Positions 1 through 10,480 of a DNA stretch of 64,000 bases are shown here, piece after piece. A model generated the notes under the pieces. It saw only the letters and a list, made by a program, of their open reading frames with translations. It searched no databases and was not told the DNA's origin. The position numbers and the translations under genes are program-made. The stretch's first letter is position 1. Every line of letters begins with the position of its first letter. Location: the NCBI GenBank assembly GCA_013398295.1, contig VZSF01006713.1:248001-312000 (forward strand). The letters are read 5' to 3'. The stretch is from Chionis minor (lineage: Eukaryota > Chordata > Aves > Charadriiformes > Chionididae).

Positions 1-940
1 CAATGAATAAATTCTCTGGGGCAAACAACTTCTTCAAACAAACTTCTGTATGATTTTTGTTAATTCTTATTTATCGAAAATCCAGATGGTTTATATAAAT
101 TAAACTTTAACCAAAAATAAGTAACAATTACTGAATTGAATGGTAATATCGCGTATTCTGAAAAGTATAGCCTAATTCTCATTCATATGTCTGCTGCCAT
201 TTCTTATGATTATTTTCTTGATTCTTCACGTGTTACACACTCTCATGTGTTATCTCATAGCTGCCATCCTTGCCACTGTCCTTATCTTCATATTTCTATG
301 CTACCTAGAATTCCTCAGTGATTTCAGCATGCCAGTGAATGAACTTAGTTTCTTGTAAATGGCTTCCTAAAATGAACACTCTGTAAAATGTACAAATATT
401 AGCTTGTGTCAGAAAAATACCACTTTCACCACAATAATATTTTTTTTTTTTGTAGACAGCCTAAGAAAATCCCATTTCACATATTTATTTGATTCAAACT
501 CATTTCCTACTAAAATGTTGAGACCTTTGAGATATGGTCTATTGACTTTTTTTGTTGTCTTTCACTCTAGTAGCACTCTAGTATCACTGAGGCAACAACA
601 ATAAAAATAGCAATAAAAATAATAATAGCAAGAAGAAGAAAAAAAAGATGATGATAATAATAAAAAACAGATGAAAAAATCACAAAAAAGCAAAGTAAAT
701 TAATAATGCTATTGTCTATGAAGGAGAAACAATTAGGAAGAAGAATAGATCATTGCAAGAGGAGAGGTCAAAAAACTTAGCAAAAATTAACGGTAATATT
801 TTAATGTGCTGATTTCTTTATAGTCAATTAATATAGAAATTATTATGATATGATGTGTCTAACAAAACACAGAAGTGGCCCCTGAAACTAATTTTTGCAT
901 ATGAACAAAAGAGAAGAATATCTGATTAAAGCTGAACAAA
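1..940. other. AT-rich unique intergenic DNA
   Basis: No gene or repeat family recognised. Open frames here are about 60 codons and have no recognisable motif. Positions about 600-675 form a purine-rich simple tract of AAT, AAG and GAT triplets, which is low-complexity sequence. Confidence 0.6.
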
Positions 941-944
941 GCAT

Positions 945-1290
945 ATGCCCAACGTTGAACAGGGCAGTTGATTTAGTGACTGTAGTCACAGATAAGGCTG
1001 AGGTATTCAACAACTTTTTGCCTCAGTCATCAACAAGGTCTTGCAGACCTTTTTGCTTAATTAATTAAATTAAATTAATTTAGTTAAAATTAAAATTAAT
1101 TAAAAGATCTTAGGAGAATAACCAGCAGTGGATGAGGATGGTCAAGTGTTACTTGAACACCCTTGACCCATACAAAGCAACAGAACCCAAAGGGCTGCAT
1201 CAACAGCTGCTGAGAGAGCTGGCATTGACTCTGTGGCTTAATCTTAAAGGTTACATGAAAGAAAGGTTTTGCCTGGTTCAAGCTGCATTT
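945..1290 (+). mobile_element. CR1 LINE fragment (ORF2 linker before reverse transcriptase)
   Basis: Translating the plus strand around 985-1030 gives a DKAEVFNNF-like stretch, which matches the CR1 ORF2 segment between the endonuclease and reverse transcriptase domains. Around 1165-1230 there is a degenerate counterpart of the following CR1 segment, ending in a LLRELA-like stretch. An AT-rich insertion (about 1055-1105) separates the two blocks. The copy is short, full of stops, and has neither end of a CR1, so it is a dead fragment. Assignment rests on recognising the conserved ORF2 text; a repeat-library search would fix the subfamily. Confidence 0.75.
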
Positions 1291-2749
1291 AATGCCCTGT
1301 AGTTATTATGAACCTTGCATTTTCTTGGATATTGTAGTGGAAGCAAAATAATACTTATTTAGTATGTCTCATCAGGTTCTGAAGATAGTCTTATAGAGCC
1401 CCATGTTTTAATGAAATTTTAAGCGTATCTTATACATTTCTAGCACTACTGAATATTGTCATTTTAGCACATTCTATTGTGTAGAATTTTTCCATTTCAG
1501 TAAGGTGTGGGGTTTTTACATGAAATGGTATACCATGTGATCTGAAAAAACAAAATTTAAAGAAAATTTTAGTAACTCTGGGAAACTTTAAGAACCTTTC
1601 CAGCTAATGGCTCTGAAGCATTATTTACCTTTAATTAAATAAAATAATTGATCATATTTTTCACCACATTTTTCCTGATAAAAATCTTTTGATATACACA
1701 GTTCTCTTATCATGATGTCTAACAATGATGAAAGGGGAGAAGCATCTAGCATTAAGGGATAACCCAAATCATCTGGAATACCTTTGAATTTTTGTAATAC
1801 CTTTGAATTTTTGTAATGCTTGGGGATTTTTTTTCTTTTCTTTTAATTAAACAAACTCTGACATGTCCACATTTATATGTTTTCATCTCACAGAACAAAT
1901 GCCATCTGTCAAGAGAACGTATGCTGTTATTGACTATGAAGTTTAACTAGCATCAGTGGGAGAAATCATATCTCTTTAGACATTCATAGCAAGTTTTACT
2001 GCTGACTTCAAGGAAAACTGAATATCTTCCTATGTTTCCTAAGAACAAGGTATAAAAACGTGAATGTGAAATTATATTACTTTCTAAGGAAGGCCATAAA
2101 CTTGTGAATAATTAATCATACAACTTCAAGCTTATTAGTATCCTTCAGTATAATGGCTGAAGACATTGTAGAACAGAAAGACACATAGAATGGAGGTTAT
2201 GTGTGATTTTCCAGTCTGCAGTATACTATACCTGTGTACAGTTTTTGTGCTTGTTTTTAGGAAATCAATTTAGCTTCAAAAACCTTTCTGCTATGCTTGT
2301 AGGGTATATTTTTGGGAGTACTCTTTAATGAGTGTAGGTTTAACAGAGAATTATATCCAAAACTGTATAAGTCACATCCTGATTTTCTTCAACCTCCACC
2401 CACCACCCCAAAACTCAGAATTCATAAATTCTAGTACAAATCTTTAACCCCTTTCACCTATTCATCTACATGTAAGACTACAACTGATCAGTTCTTGACT
2501 TGGTTCCTTAACAGGAAAAAAACTGTGGTGCAGTGTAGCAGTCAGGGAATGTACAACAGTATCCTAAAACTTGAAGGAAAACAGATTGGGGCTATTTACT
2601 CAACTTCCTTGTCTGTGCTTAGTATTGATCGTATTCTGATTAGTGCTATTTATTCTCTCCTTAAAAACACATTAGAGAAAGTTGAGACTGTTATCCTACA
2701 TAAAATATTTAAGTAACAATTGCATTCAAGAACTGTACTTTGCATAAAT
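1291..2749. other. Unique intergenic DNA
   Basis: No gene recognised. A 19-bp unit beginning AATACCTTTG is duplicated exactly in tandem at 1777-1795 and 1796-1814. Remaining open frames are short and unremarkable. Confidence 0.6.
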
Positions 2750-2792
2750 ATGGAATAATTTAGATTGAAAGGGTCCTCTGGAGGTACAACTC
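2750..2792 (-). mobile_element. CR1 3'-terminal scrap flanking the ERV
   Basis: The plus strand reads TTAGATTGAAAGGGTCCTCT and then GGAGGT, the reverse complement of a CR1 3' end (the 'tagattggaagggacctctggaggt' type). It stops exactly where the ERV LTR begins at 2793. A second CR1 piece of the same orientation resumes on the far side at 5397, so this is best read as the left part of a CR1 split by the ERV. Confidence 0.6.
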
Positions 2793-3519
2793 TGTCGTGG
2801 TTTGGGACAGATTGGCCCAAGCAGGCTGAGCAACAGATGTTGCCTCTCTCCTGCAGGGCAGAGCAAGAGCAAGAGAAAAAGAGAGACTAGTTTAGAAGCA
2901 TCTAAACTACTTTAATGAAATAAAAAAAATAAAATAATAAAAAGAATATGATGAAATATATACAAAACCGTATCAAGCTCCCAGGATGACAATCATGTCA
3001 CCAGCAGGCACTGGGGAAGTCCTAGACTGCACTCAGTGATGGACAGGAACAGAATTCCAGATCTGGGTTCAGGAACACACGGATCAGGATCAAAGGCAGA
3101 CGAACAGACAGAGTCGTCCTCGGATGCCGGCCATTAAAGAAAAAAACCTGATCCTTTGGTCCCTTAGCTTTTATCCTGAGCATGAGGCAGATGGGATGGG
3201 ATACCCTGTTGGTCAGTTTTGGGTCACCTGTCCTGTCCACTCCTCCCCACAGGTGGGACCCCTCTGCACTTTTCCGCTTCTGATCCTCCAACGGGACAAA
3301 TAACAAAGTTGGCTGGCCTTGGTTGTTATAGCAACAAGTATAAGCAAGGGCCTCTCTGCATACCATGACTTGGCATCAGATATAAACATGGGTCTTACCA
3401 CTCTCAGAATGAACGGGTTTTCTGCACAATATGCTGCTAGTTTCAGCAGTTAGAAGAGGCCTAGTTAGAAAGCAGAGTTACTGAACAAAACTGGTCCTGT
3501 TTTACCTCGAACCAGGACA
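2793..3519 (-). mobile_element. ERV 3' LTR (minus orientation)
   Basis: Read on the minus strand the element runs from TGTCCTGG (plus 3519) to CCACGACA (plus 2793), about 727 bp, with the TG...CA ends of a retroviral LTR. A polypurine tract lies immediately upstream, as expected for a 3' LTR. The same LTR family occurs at 15644-16205 (plus), with closely matching text over several hundred bases, and as an end fragment at 9907-10075. Within it, a 'GGATAAAA' TATA-like box and a later ATTAAA (plus 2911-2916) are plausible promoter and polyadenylation signals. Open frames on the minus strand inside it (around 3022-3401) are not genes. Confidence 0.85.
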
Positions 3520-3533
3520 TTCCACCCCTTATT
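3520..3533 (-). other. Polypurine tract of the ERV
   Basis: On the minus strand AATAAGGGGTGGAA lies directly against the TG of the LTR. Polypurine tracts prime plus-strand DNA synthesis in retroviruses and always abut the 3' LTR, so this fixes both the LTR boundary and the provirus orientation. Confidence 0.8.
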
Positions 3534-3875
3534 CCTTACCATTTGCATCTTGCTCAGATTACTATTGCTTCTATCTATCAAATCTATGCACACACACACA
3601 CACATATATATGGATACATGCAGGTCACTTATCTATGATTTATCTTCATATGCAAAAGTTTTGTTAAGTCCTTTTAGTTCATGATTGCAGGATCTCATGT
3701 CAGGGCAGGAAAGATAGTATAAAGTTCATTGTGGTTTTTGCCCATGGGTAGCCTGTCCGTATCAAAGAGTTATGCTGGACACTACTTGATGAAGCTAGCT
3801 CAGGCTTCATCACTACTATGTTATCCTGAAAAACACTTACTGAACACTATTATGTAACAATTAACATTATGCAGC
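3534..3875 (-). mobile_element. ERV 3' internal non-coding segment, no env
   Basis: Between the end of the integrase-like frame and the polypurine tract there are only about 340 bp, with a CA/TA microsatellite (about 3590-3612). There is no room for an envelope gene. Lack of env is usual for ERVL-type elements, but a deletion could give the same picture, so the class is inferred. Confidence 0.6.
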
Positions 3876-4940
3876 TCAAAATTGAGTATTCTCAACAAGA
3901 GTTAAATTTCCTTGGGGTACACATTGAGCTTCTCCATTTTTCAGCATCACCCACCAAGTACATTCAGGTCCTTGAGCAAAAACAGTCCCACCAATGGGTT
4001 TGCCTTTATCTGAAGCAGGAAAAACCCAAACAGTTTTCCCTAACAAATTCCTTTCATGCACCACAGGGACTTTATCCCCTTCTACAGTATGTAGAAGGTC
4101 TGATTGAGCAGGACCAGCTCGATTGATGAATCCCCTGGTATTAACTAACCAGGTAGCTTGCGCTAAATGCTTGTCCTCATTTTTGAAAGTTACACCCACC
4201 ATTGCTTTCAGGGTGTTTTTTAACAGTCCATTGTATCCCTTAATTTTCACTGAGTCCCAGCATGATAGGATATGATATATCCACTCAATGCCATGTTCTT
4301 TAGGCCAGTCACTTATAAGATTGTTTTTAAAATGAGTCCCATTATTGGACTCAATTCCTTCTGGAGTACCATGTCACCACAAGACTTGTTTTTCAAGGCC
4401 CAGGATGGTAATCCGGGCAGTGTTGTGGGATATGGCATAGGTTTCCAACCATCCAGTGATTGCTTCCACCATTGTAAACACATGGTGCTTACTCTGGTGG
4501 GTTTGAGGGAGTGTGATGTAATCAGTTTGCCAAGCCTCCCCATACTGAGATTTCAACCATCATCACCCATACCACAGAGGTTTTAACCTTTTAGCTTGCT
4601 TGATTTCGGCGTGTGTTTCACAGTCATGGAAAACCTGCGCAATAGCGTCCATGGTTAAATCCAGCCCTCTGTCACAGGCCCATGTATATGTTCCATCCCT
4701 TCCTTGATGACCTGAAGTGTCATGAGCCCANGTTTGCCAAGCCTCCCCATACTGAGATTTCAACCATCATCACCCATACCACAGAGGTTTTAACCTTTTA
4801 GCTTGCTTGATTTCGGCGTGTGTTTCACAGTCATGGAAAACCTGCGCAATAGCGTCCATGGTTAAATCCAGCCCTCTGTCACAGGCCCATGTATATGTTC
4901 CATCCCTTCCTTGATGACCTGAAGTGTCATGAGCCCACCA
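3876..4940 (-). pseudogene. ERV pol remnant: integrase
   Basis: Retroviral integrase inserts viral cDNA into host chromosomes. Reading down the minus strand, 4940-4770 holds an HHCC-like N-terminal region (His residues in AHDTSGHQG, Cys in FHDCETH, where the last expected Cys is His). From about 4560 to 4330 comes the catalytic core (WQTDYITL with the first Asp, then a SNNGTHF segment), and 4250-3876 holds the C-terminal part with NGLLKNTLKAM and WVFPASDKGKP. The second catalytic Asp position is Asn (SNNG) and the expected Glu position before NGLL reads Lys-Gly, so the enzyme would be inactive. The frame also carries stops, and a 206-bp block is repeated around an N at 4731. Confidence 0.8.
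4525..4937. repeat. 206-bp direct repeat around a single N (assembly overlap)
   Basis: 4525-4730 and 4732-4937 appear identical and are separated by one N at 4731. If one copy is removed, the integrase reading continues naturally from the HHCC region into the core. This is the signature of two contig ends that overlap but were not merged. Confidence 0.85.
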
Positions 4941-5395
4941 AGGTAAAAATAGTTCACCTTTATGTTTCCGGTACAAGTCTGTCTGGAAAATTTTAGCAGC
5001 CTTGTCCACTTGCTGATTGTTTTGATGTTCCTCCGTGGCCTGACTCACAGGTACATGGGCATCTATATGACGTGCCTTTACGACTAGTTTCCCTATCTGG
5101 GCAGCAATATCTTGCCACAATTCAGCAGCCCAGATGGGTTTACCTTGGTGCTTCAAGTTGCTCTGCTTCCACTGTTTTAGCCATCCCCACAAACCATTTG
5201 CCACCTTCCATGAGTCAGTATAGAGATAGAGTATTGGCCACTTTTCTCGTTCAGCAATGTCTAAGGCCAGCTGGATGGCTTTTACTTCTGGAAATTGACT
5301 CGATTCACCTGTCCTTCAGCAGCTTCTGTGACTTGTTGTGTAGGACTCCACATGGCAAAAGTAGTGTCAGTTATACCAAATTGCTTAGGGCTGTG
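4941..5395 (-). pseudogene. ERV pol remnant: RNase H
   Basis: RNase H degrades the RNA strand of the RNA/DNA hybrid during reverse transcription. On the minus strand the order is an EVKAIQLALD segment (candidate catalytic Glu), then LYTDSWKVANGLWGWL (candidate catalytic Asp in TDS), then HIDAHVPVS and QQVDKAAK, which matches the C-terminal RNase H signature. It leads straight into the integrase remnant, the normal pol order. A stop or frame change near 5290-5300 separates the N-terminal portion (MWSPTQQVTEAAEG, about 5350) from the rest. No reverse transcriptase palm domain is left upstream; the ERV breaks off near 5396 where CR1 sequence begins. Confidence 0.75.
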
Positions 5396-5396
5396 C

Positions 5397-5565
5397 CTAT
5401 ATTTCGAGGGATGGAAACTCTGCAACTTCTCTGGACATCCCGTCCCACTTCCTGACAACTGTCACTGTGCGTTTTTTCTTTATATTTATTTGGAATTTTT
5501 CTTGCTGCAACTTGTGCCTGTTACCTCTCACCCCTTCACTGCGCACCTCTGAGGAGAGATCGACA
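5397..5565 (-). mobile_element. CR1 3' region fragment
   Basis: On the minus strand the text runs from GTGAGAGGTAACAGGCACAA through a degenerate GGATGTCCAGAGAAGTTGCA to TTTCCATCCCTCGAAATA, the familiar CR1 3' untranslated region. Together with 2750-2792 it looks like the second half of a CR1 interrupted by the ERV, with some CR1 bases and the whole 5' half of the ERV lost. Confidence 0.75.
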
Positions 5566-6040
5566 ATTTTTTTCTCTATTACAACTCGTTCAGTAGCTAA
5601 AGACAAGTAATTGCCCTTTCCATGGCCAGTGGGTGGGAATCATGTATCTTCCTCAGGATGAATACACCCACAGTTCTCAGCCTCCCCATCCAAGCCCCTA
5701 CCCATCTTTGTGGCCATTTCTTAAACTTTTTCAGTTTGACAGTGCTTTTCTTGTATCTGGTTGCTCCAGACTGTATTTTTACCAGGCACTACTGCAGATA
5801 CAGTCTTACAAGTGGTGAATAATGAAGAATAATTACTTCCTTGGACCCACTGGCTACTTCTAATTTGGGACTGTGCTCTCAGTAATGCAACCCCACTACA
5901 GAGCTGGCCTTCACCACCACAAGGGTACCCTACTGGGTCACATTCAACTTGGTCTCCATTGGGACTCCTACCTCCATTTCTGCAAAGCTGCTTTCTAGGT
6001 AATGTCCATTTCACTGTTGTTGTGAAAGATATCAAGTCTT
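5566..6040 (-). other. Uncertain minus-strand coding-like region, possible ERV gag remnant
   Basis: An open frame of 104 codons runs from about 6035 to 5721 on the minus strand, and more open sequence in the same style follows to about 5560. It is hydrophilic and rich in Gln, Lys and Ser, and it lies upstream of pol in the same orientation, where gag would be. No matrix, capsid or zinc-knuckle (CX2CX4HX4C) motif is visible, so gag is only a positional guess. Confidence 0.3.
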
Positions 6041-8169
6041 ATGTGCCTGTTCAGAAGGTAAGTGGAAGTTAACTGTAATTTACAGAAAATTGTAAGGGAA
6101 ACTGGCTTATCCCAGGCAAAGAAAGGGATCACTATTTTTCTGAAGACACAAAATGGCATTTCACCTGGATCAAGTTATCCAATTTGATTAAAAAGAAACT
6201 AGATTGATTTGTTGTATTAAACTACTTATGGATACATAAGGAGAAAGAACATGAGATAACTGAATAACTGAAGTATTAGGCTTCAGCCAGAGAAACATTA
6301 TTCTAAGCTAAAGAGATTAATAGATGAATCTTAAAATGATGAACATTTAGAAGACATTGACCAAGAATAAAATGGAAGAGGTAAGTCTGAAAGAAGAATA
6401 TAATAAGTTTACCAGAGGTCCAAACCAGAAATTGAATACAGGAGCAAACGATAAGCAAAGAATGTAAAGCAGCAGAAGAATACGGGAGCAGAAACGTGAC
6501 ACAGACCTTGTGTGACGAGATAAGGCAGGTGACTGGAAGATCTGAATTGAAGATGTTGGCAATGTGATACAAGTGTTGACAAATTACTAAGGATATGAAA
6601 AGAATAAGTGACGGAAAGAAAGTTTTGAAAAACTGTACCATGTGCAATCACGGTATCTGAAATAAGCCTGGAGAACTTTCTCTCAGGAGAGATATCCCTC
6701 AAGTAAATAAGCGAAAGCAAATCTCAGAATTCTTGTAAGAAAATGTAAAAGTATCAGTACAAAGCTTGATAAATATCAATTCAGGAAGGGGAAATAATGG
6801 AGACTACAAAATATGAGACTTCCATGATCATGCAATAAAATATGAGAAATACAAGAAATACAACATCCAGAAGATGTTTAACACCAATTCCAGAAAAAAG
6901 CAAGCATGAACAAATCATAAAACCAATCTATAAGAAGATAGAAAAGAATAAGTAAAAGAATTATTGAATATGAACTTATTAATTCTGCTGGTGTTTGCAA
7001 GGGTGCTAGAGAGGTGAGTAAAGTACCTGGCAGTGACTTTTCCAGAGGACTGAAGCATAATATATATATATATATATAAAATATAGATCAGATTCTTGTG
7101 ATAACACAGATTGTGGAAAATATCACCTATTAGATAACCCTCTACAGTAACTCTATAGTATTCAAATAGGCTTAAGCACACATTTCGAATAAAAGAATAT
7201 AGAATGCCCAATGCCCAATGAAGAATGAGTGGCATTTCCAAGCAGATAAGCTTTTTAACACAAAATGTCTTCAGAGAATTAGTGACAGCAATAAGAACAG
7301 ATGAGAAGCTGACCGGATGATCACAGGCCAACACAGAATACAGACAAAGATATTATCAGATGTGTTCATTTTAGTGATTGAAGTAGAAAAAGCTTTTGTA
7401 CTGAGAACTAAAATAGGAAAATTCATAGTATGTGAGAAGTCAGTGAGACAACCAAAGAGGAAACCTTAGATGATTTGTTAGAAACAAATGATGCTGGCTT
7501 CATAGTCCTGTTCAACAGCATTTATAGAGAATGACAAAACAGACTCATTAAAGCCTTGAAGAAATTACTTGAAAACAAGATAAAGTACACAGTGTACTCT
7601 AAAGTAAATACTTACTAAGGGATTGGACAACAATCTTACAAGTAGATTTGTAATTCGGGCAGTCTAAATTTAGACGTCTATGGTCTGGATGATAAATCCA
7701 TGATTCAATTCAGCTGCGTGTCTACAAGTGGGGGAGAAAAGCATTATTATTAACTGTGTAGTGTTCCAGCTTCGGTTGTAACTGACTATATTGACTATCA
7801 CCATTCATTATGATGAGATTTGAGAGACCTGGATATCACGTACAATCCTATATTCAGTGTTCTCTTTAGGTGTTTCCTAAGCATGCAGTGCCATCTAGAG
7901 TGTCCTAAATTATCCTTCTTGACCTCCAGGTACCTGCCCACAATTGTGTTGGTATATTCTGTATATTCTGTGTCAAATCTGCTCTGATTTCTCAGATATC
8001 CTATGAACCTTAGTAGATAGTAGGAACCTGCCTTAAGGTAACTGGTTTGAGCCATTAGAGACCTAAATCCCACTCTAAATATACTCAAGGGGTATAAGAA
8101 CTAGAGTATAGAGCTATTATCATCCTTGTACTGAGAAAGGAATTAGGAGAAATAAGTCCTCCTTTATTT
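6041..8169. other. AT-rich region without recognised gene
   Basis: The plus strand is purine-rich over 6240-7000, so the minus strand gives several frames of 70-140 codons rich in Leu, Phe and Ser. These have no recognisable motif and look like composition artefacts. A (TA)n microsatellite lies at about 7059-7078. The segment 7640-8100 resembles an old dispersed repeat in style but I cannot name it. Confidence 0.5.
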
Positions 8170-8937
8170 TGTTTTATTTATTAACCTGGTCAACCTGGTG
8201 ATGAGAGCTTTGAACAAGGCACATCAAGGGAGGGAGATGATGACTCATAGTCTAGTGAGGAAGCAGTGGACCAGGTTGACAAGCAAAGGGTGAAGGATGA
8301 TGTGGATGAAAGAGATCTTGAAAACAATTTAAAAAATCCCACAACCACAGTTGAAGGGGGCCCACAATGAGGCCTTCTACAGACAGCTGAACCAGGCCCT
8401 GGTTCTCGTCGGGGACTTCAACCACCCTGATATTTGCTGGAAAGGCAACACAACCGGGAACACATGGTCCAGGAGGTTTCTGCATAGCATTGATGGTAAC
8501 TTTTTGACACAGGTGGTGGAGGAGCCATGAAGGAGAGGTGCGCTGATGGACTTTGTACTAACAAAAAAAGAAGGACTGATTGGAGATGTGAAGGTTGGGG
8601 AAAGCCTTGACTGCAGTGACCATGAGATAGTGGAGTTCAGGATCCTGCATGGAAGAAGGATTAAAGACCTGAACTTCAGGAGAGCTAACTTTGGCCTCTT
8701 CAAAGACCTATTTGGACGAATCCCATGGACTAAGGCTCCAGAAGGAAGATGGGTGCAAGAGATCTGGTTAATATTAAAGCACCACTTCCTCTGAGCTCAA
8801 GATTGGTGCATTCCTGTGACTAAAAAATCAGGCAAAGGAGGTAGAAGATCTGGATGGTTGAGCAAGGAGCTTTTGGAAAACTCAGGTAGAAGAAGGAAGT
8901 TTACAGAATGTGGAAAAAGGGACTGGCAACTTGGGAG
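8170..8937 (+). mobile_element. CR1 LINE fragment, endonuclease C-terminal part
   Basis: CR1 ORF2 encodes an apurinic-like endonuclease followed by reverse transcriptase. From about 8365 the plus strand translates to a stretch containing LVLVGDFNHPDICW (the GDFN motif of EEP nucleases), then LMDFVLT and GCSDHEMVEF-like text (here CSDHEIVEFRI, 8610-8645), ending with the segment that follows the endonuclease. The SDH motif is the C-terminal catalytic signature. A stop after VVEEP and several other lesions break the frame. The 8170-8364 part is less certain. It stops at an N (8938). Confidence 0.8.
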
Positions 8938-8938
8938 N

Positions 8939-9185
8939 TCTCTTTTATGAGACAGGACGAGAGATCTATCTCTGTTTAGTCTGGAGAAAAGAAGACTGAG
9001 GGATGATCTCATCAATGCTTATAAGTGTCTAAAAGACGTGTCAAGAGGATGCGGCCAGACTCTTTTCAGTAGTTCCGCATCAACGTGACAAGCAGCAACG
9101 GGCACAAACTGGAATACAGGAAGGTCCAGATGAACATGAGGAAAGAGTTCTTTACTTTCAGGGTGACAGAGCACTGGAACAGGCT
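8939..9185 (+). repeat. Misplaced 247-bp copy of CR1 3' sequence between two Ns
   Basis: 8939-9185 matches 10076-10322 throughout, and is bracketed by single Ns at 8938 and 9186. The CR1 on either side (8937 and 9187) is continuous in ORF2 order apart from a small loss, so a CR1 3' end does not belong here. It is most simply a contig placed wrongly in the scaffold. Confidence 0.8.
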
Positions 9186-9186
9186 N

Positions 9187-9906
9187 ATCCAGGACAATAA
9201 GAAGGGCTTCTTCAAGTACACTGGTAGCAAAAGGAAGACTAGAGAAAATGTGGTCCTGCTGCTGAATGAGGTGGGTGCCTTTGTGATGGAGGTGAAGGCA
9301 GTGTTACTGAATGCCGCCTTTGCTTCAGTCTCTACTGCTAAGTCCAGCCCCCAAGAATCCCAGACCCTGGAGGTAAGAGAAGACGTTTGGAGAAAGGAAG
9401 ACTTTCCCTTGGTTGAGGAAGATTGTGTTAGAGATCATTTAGGCAAACTCGACACCCAGAAATCCTTGGACCCTGATGGGACACACCCATGAGTGCTGAG
9501 GGAGCTGGCAGACATTATTGTGAAGCCAGTCTTCAACATTTTTGACCTTTGAAAGATTTTGGAGAACAGGAGAGGTGGCTGAGGACTGGAGGAAAGACAA
9601 TGTCACTCCAGTCTTCAAAAAGGGCAAGAAGGAGGACCCGGGAAACTACAGCCCAGTCAGCCTCACCTCCATCCCTGAAAAGGTGATGGAACAGCTCGTT
9701 CTGGATGTCATCTCTAAGCATGTGGGTGAAAAGATTATCGGGAGCAGTCAACATGGATTCACCAAGGGAAAGTCATGTCTGACTAACCTGATAGCCTTCT
9801 GTGATGGCATGACTGGCTGGGTATTTGAGGGGAGAGCAGTGGACGTTGTCTACCTCTACTTTAAGCAAGGCTTTTGACAGTCTCCCATAATATCCTCATA
9901 GGTAAG
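9187..9906 (+). mobile_element. CR1 LINE fragment, linker and reverse transcriptase
   Basis: The plus strand encodes the CR1 connector (QDNKKGFFKY, then AAFASVSTAKSS, then DTQKSLDPDGTHP) and the start of reverse transcriptase ([39 protein letters not shown], then VDVVYLYFKQGF). The last motif corresponds to the YxDF-type region just before the CR1 catalytic site, and the expected SKAFD is damaged. Stops and frameshifts (for example after THP at about 9490) show that it is dead. It is cut off at 9906 by an LTR fragment. Confidence 0.85.
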
Positions 9907-10075
9907 TATCATGGTTTGGGCCAGACTGGCCACTGAAGCAAATGACAAATGCTCTCCCCCACCTCTCTCTCCAAGGACAGGAGGAAGAGAGAGACAAAGA
10001 GACTTATTTGTTTAGGAAAAAACCTAAACTACTTTAATGAAAATATTATTAAATTAATAAATTAATAATAATAAA
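9907..10075 (-). mobile_element. LTR 3'-end fragment
   Basis: The plus strand TATCATGGTTTGGGCCAGAC matches, with divergence, the terminal part of the LTR at 2793-3519 (TGTCGTGGTTTGGGACAGAT), and the shared CTAAACTACTTTAATGAAA follows at the same spacing. Only the R/U5-side end is left. It separates two CR1 segments at 9906 and 10076 and is repeated at 10911-11079 by the scaffold error. Confidence 0.7.
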
Positions 10076-10480
10076 TCTCTTTTATGAGACAGGACGAGAG
10101 ATCTATCTCTGTTTAGTCTGGAGAAAAGAAGACTGAGGGATGATCTCATCAATGCTTATAAGTGTCTAAAAGACGTGTCAAGAGGATGCGGCCAGACTCT
10201 TTTCAGTAGTTCCGCATCAACGTGACAAGCAGCAACGGGCACAAACTGGAATACAGGAAGGTCCAGATGAACATGAGGAAAGAGTTCTTTACTTTCAGGG
10301 TGACAGAGCACTGGAACAGGCTGCCCAGAGAGGTATTGAATCTTCTTCTCTGGCAAGATTCAAAACCTGCCTGGGTGCATTCCTGTGCAACCTGCTTTGG
10401 CAGGGGAATTGGACTAGATTATCTCTGGAGGTCCCTAGCAACCCCTACCATTCTGTGATTTTGTGATTCTGTGGTTCTGT
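10076..10480 (+). mobile_element. CR1 3' end (UTR and terminal repeats)
   Basis: The sequence contains the CR1 C-terminal and 3' UTR text (LFSLEKRRLR-like coding, GGTGACAGAGCACTGGAACA, TTGGACTAGATTATCTCTGG) and closes with ATTCTGTGATTTTGTGATTC repeats, the hallmark CR1 terminus. Open frames on both strands here (10156-10458) arise from this repeat and are not genes. Confidence 0.85.

Noticed and set aside
3022..3401. 114- and 62-codon minus-strand frames
   Set aside because: Entirely within the LTR at 2793-3519, with no protein similarity visible; the plus LTR at 15736 gives related frames because it is the same family.
3590..3612. CA/TA run as a regulatory site
   Set aside because: Ordinary microsatellite; similar ones occur at 7059-7078 and 18508-18530.
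3869..4126. 85-codon plus-strand open frame
   Set aside because: It lies on the opposite strand of the recognisable integrase remnant and has no motif of its own.
5072..5552. 127- and 85-codon plus-strand frames
   Set aside because: Antisense to RNase H and CR1 sequence; artefacts of the repeat.
6303..7334. Minus-strand frames of 103-139 codons rich in Leu, Phe and Ser
   Set aside because: The plus strand is purine-rich here, which removes stops from the minus strand; no motif or splice support.
7640..8100. Possible old dispersed repeat, with a similar-looking segment at 57620-57860
   Set aside because: A faint resemblance in short phrases (TTTAGACGTCT and TTTAGATGTCC) is not enough to call a family without alignment.
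8252..8703. Minus-strand frames of 77 and 108 codons
   Set aside because: Antisense to the CR1 endonuclease segment.
10156..10458. Pair of opposed frames, repeated at 11160-11462
   Set aside because: Both are readings of the CR1 3' end; their duplication is the scaffold artefact, not a gene family.
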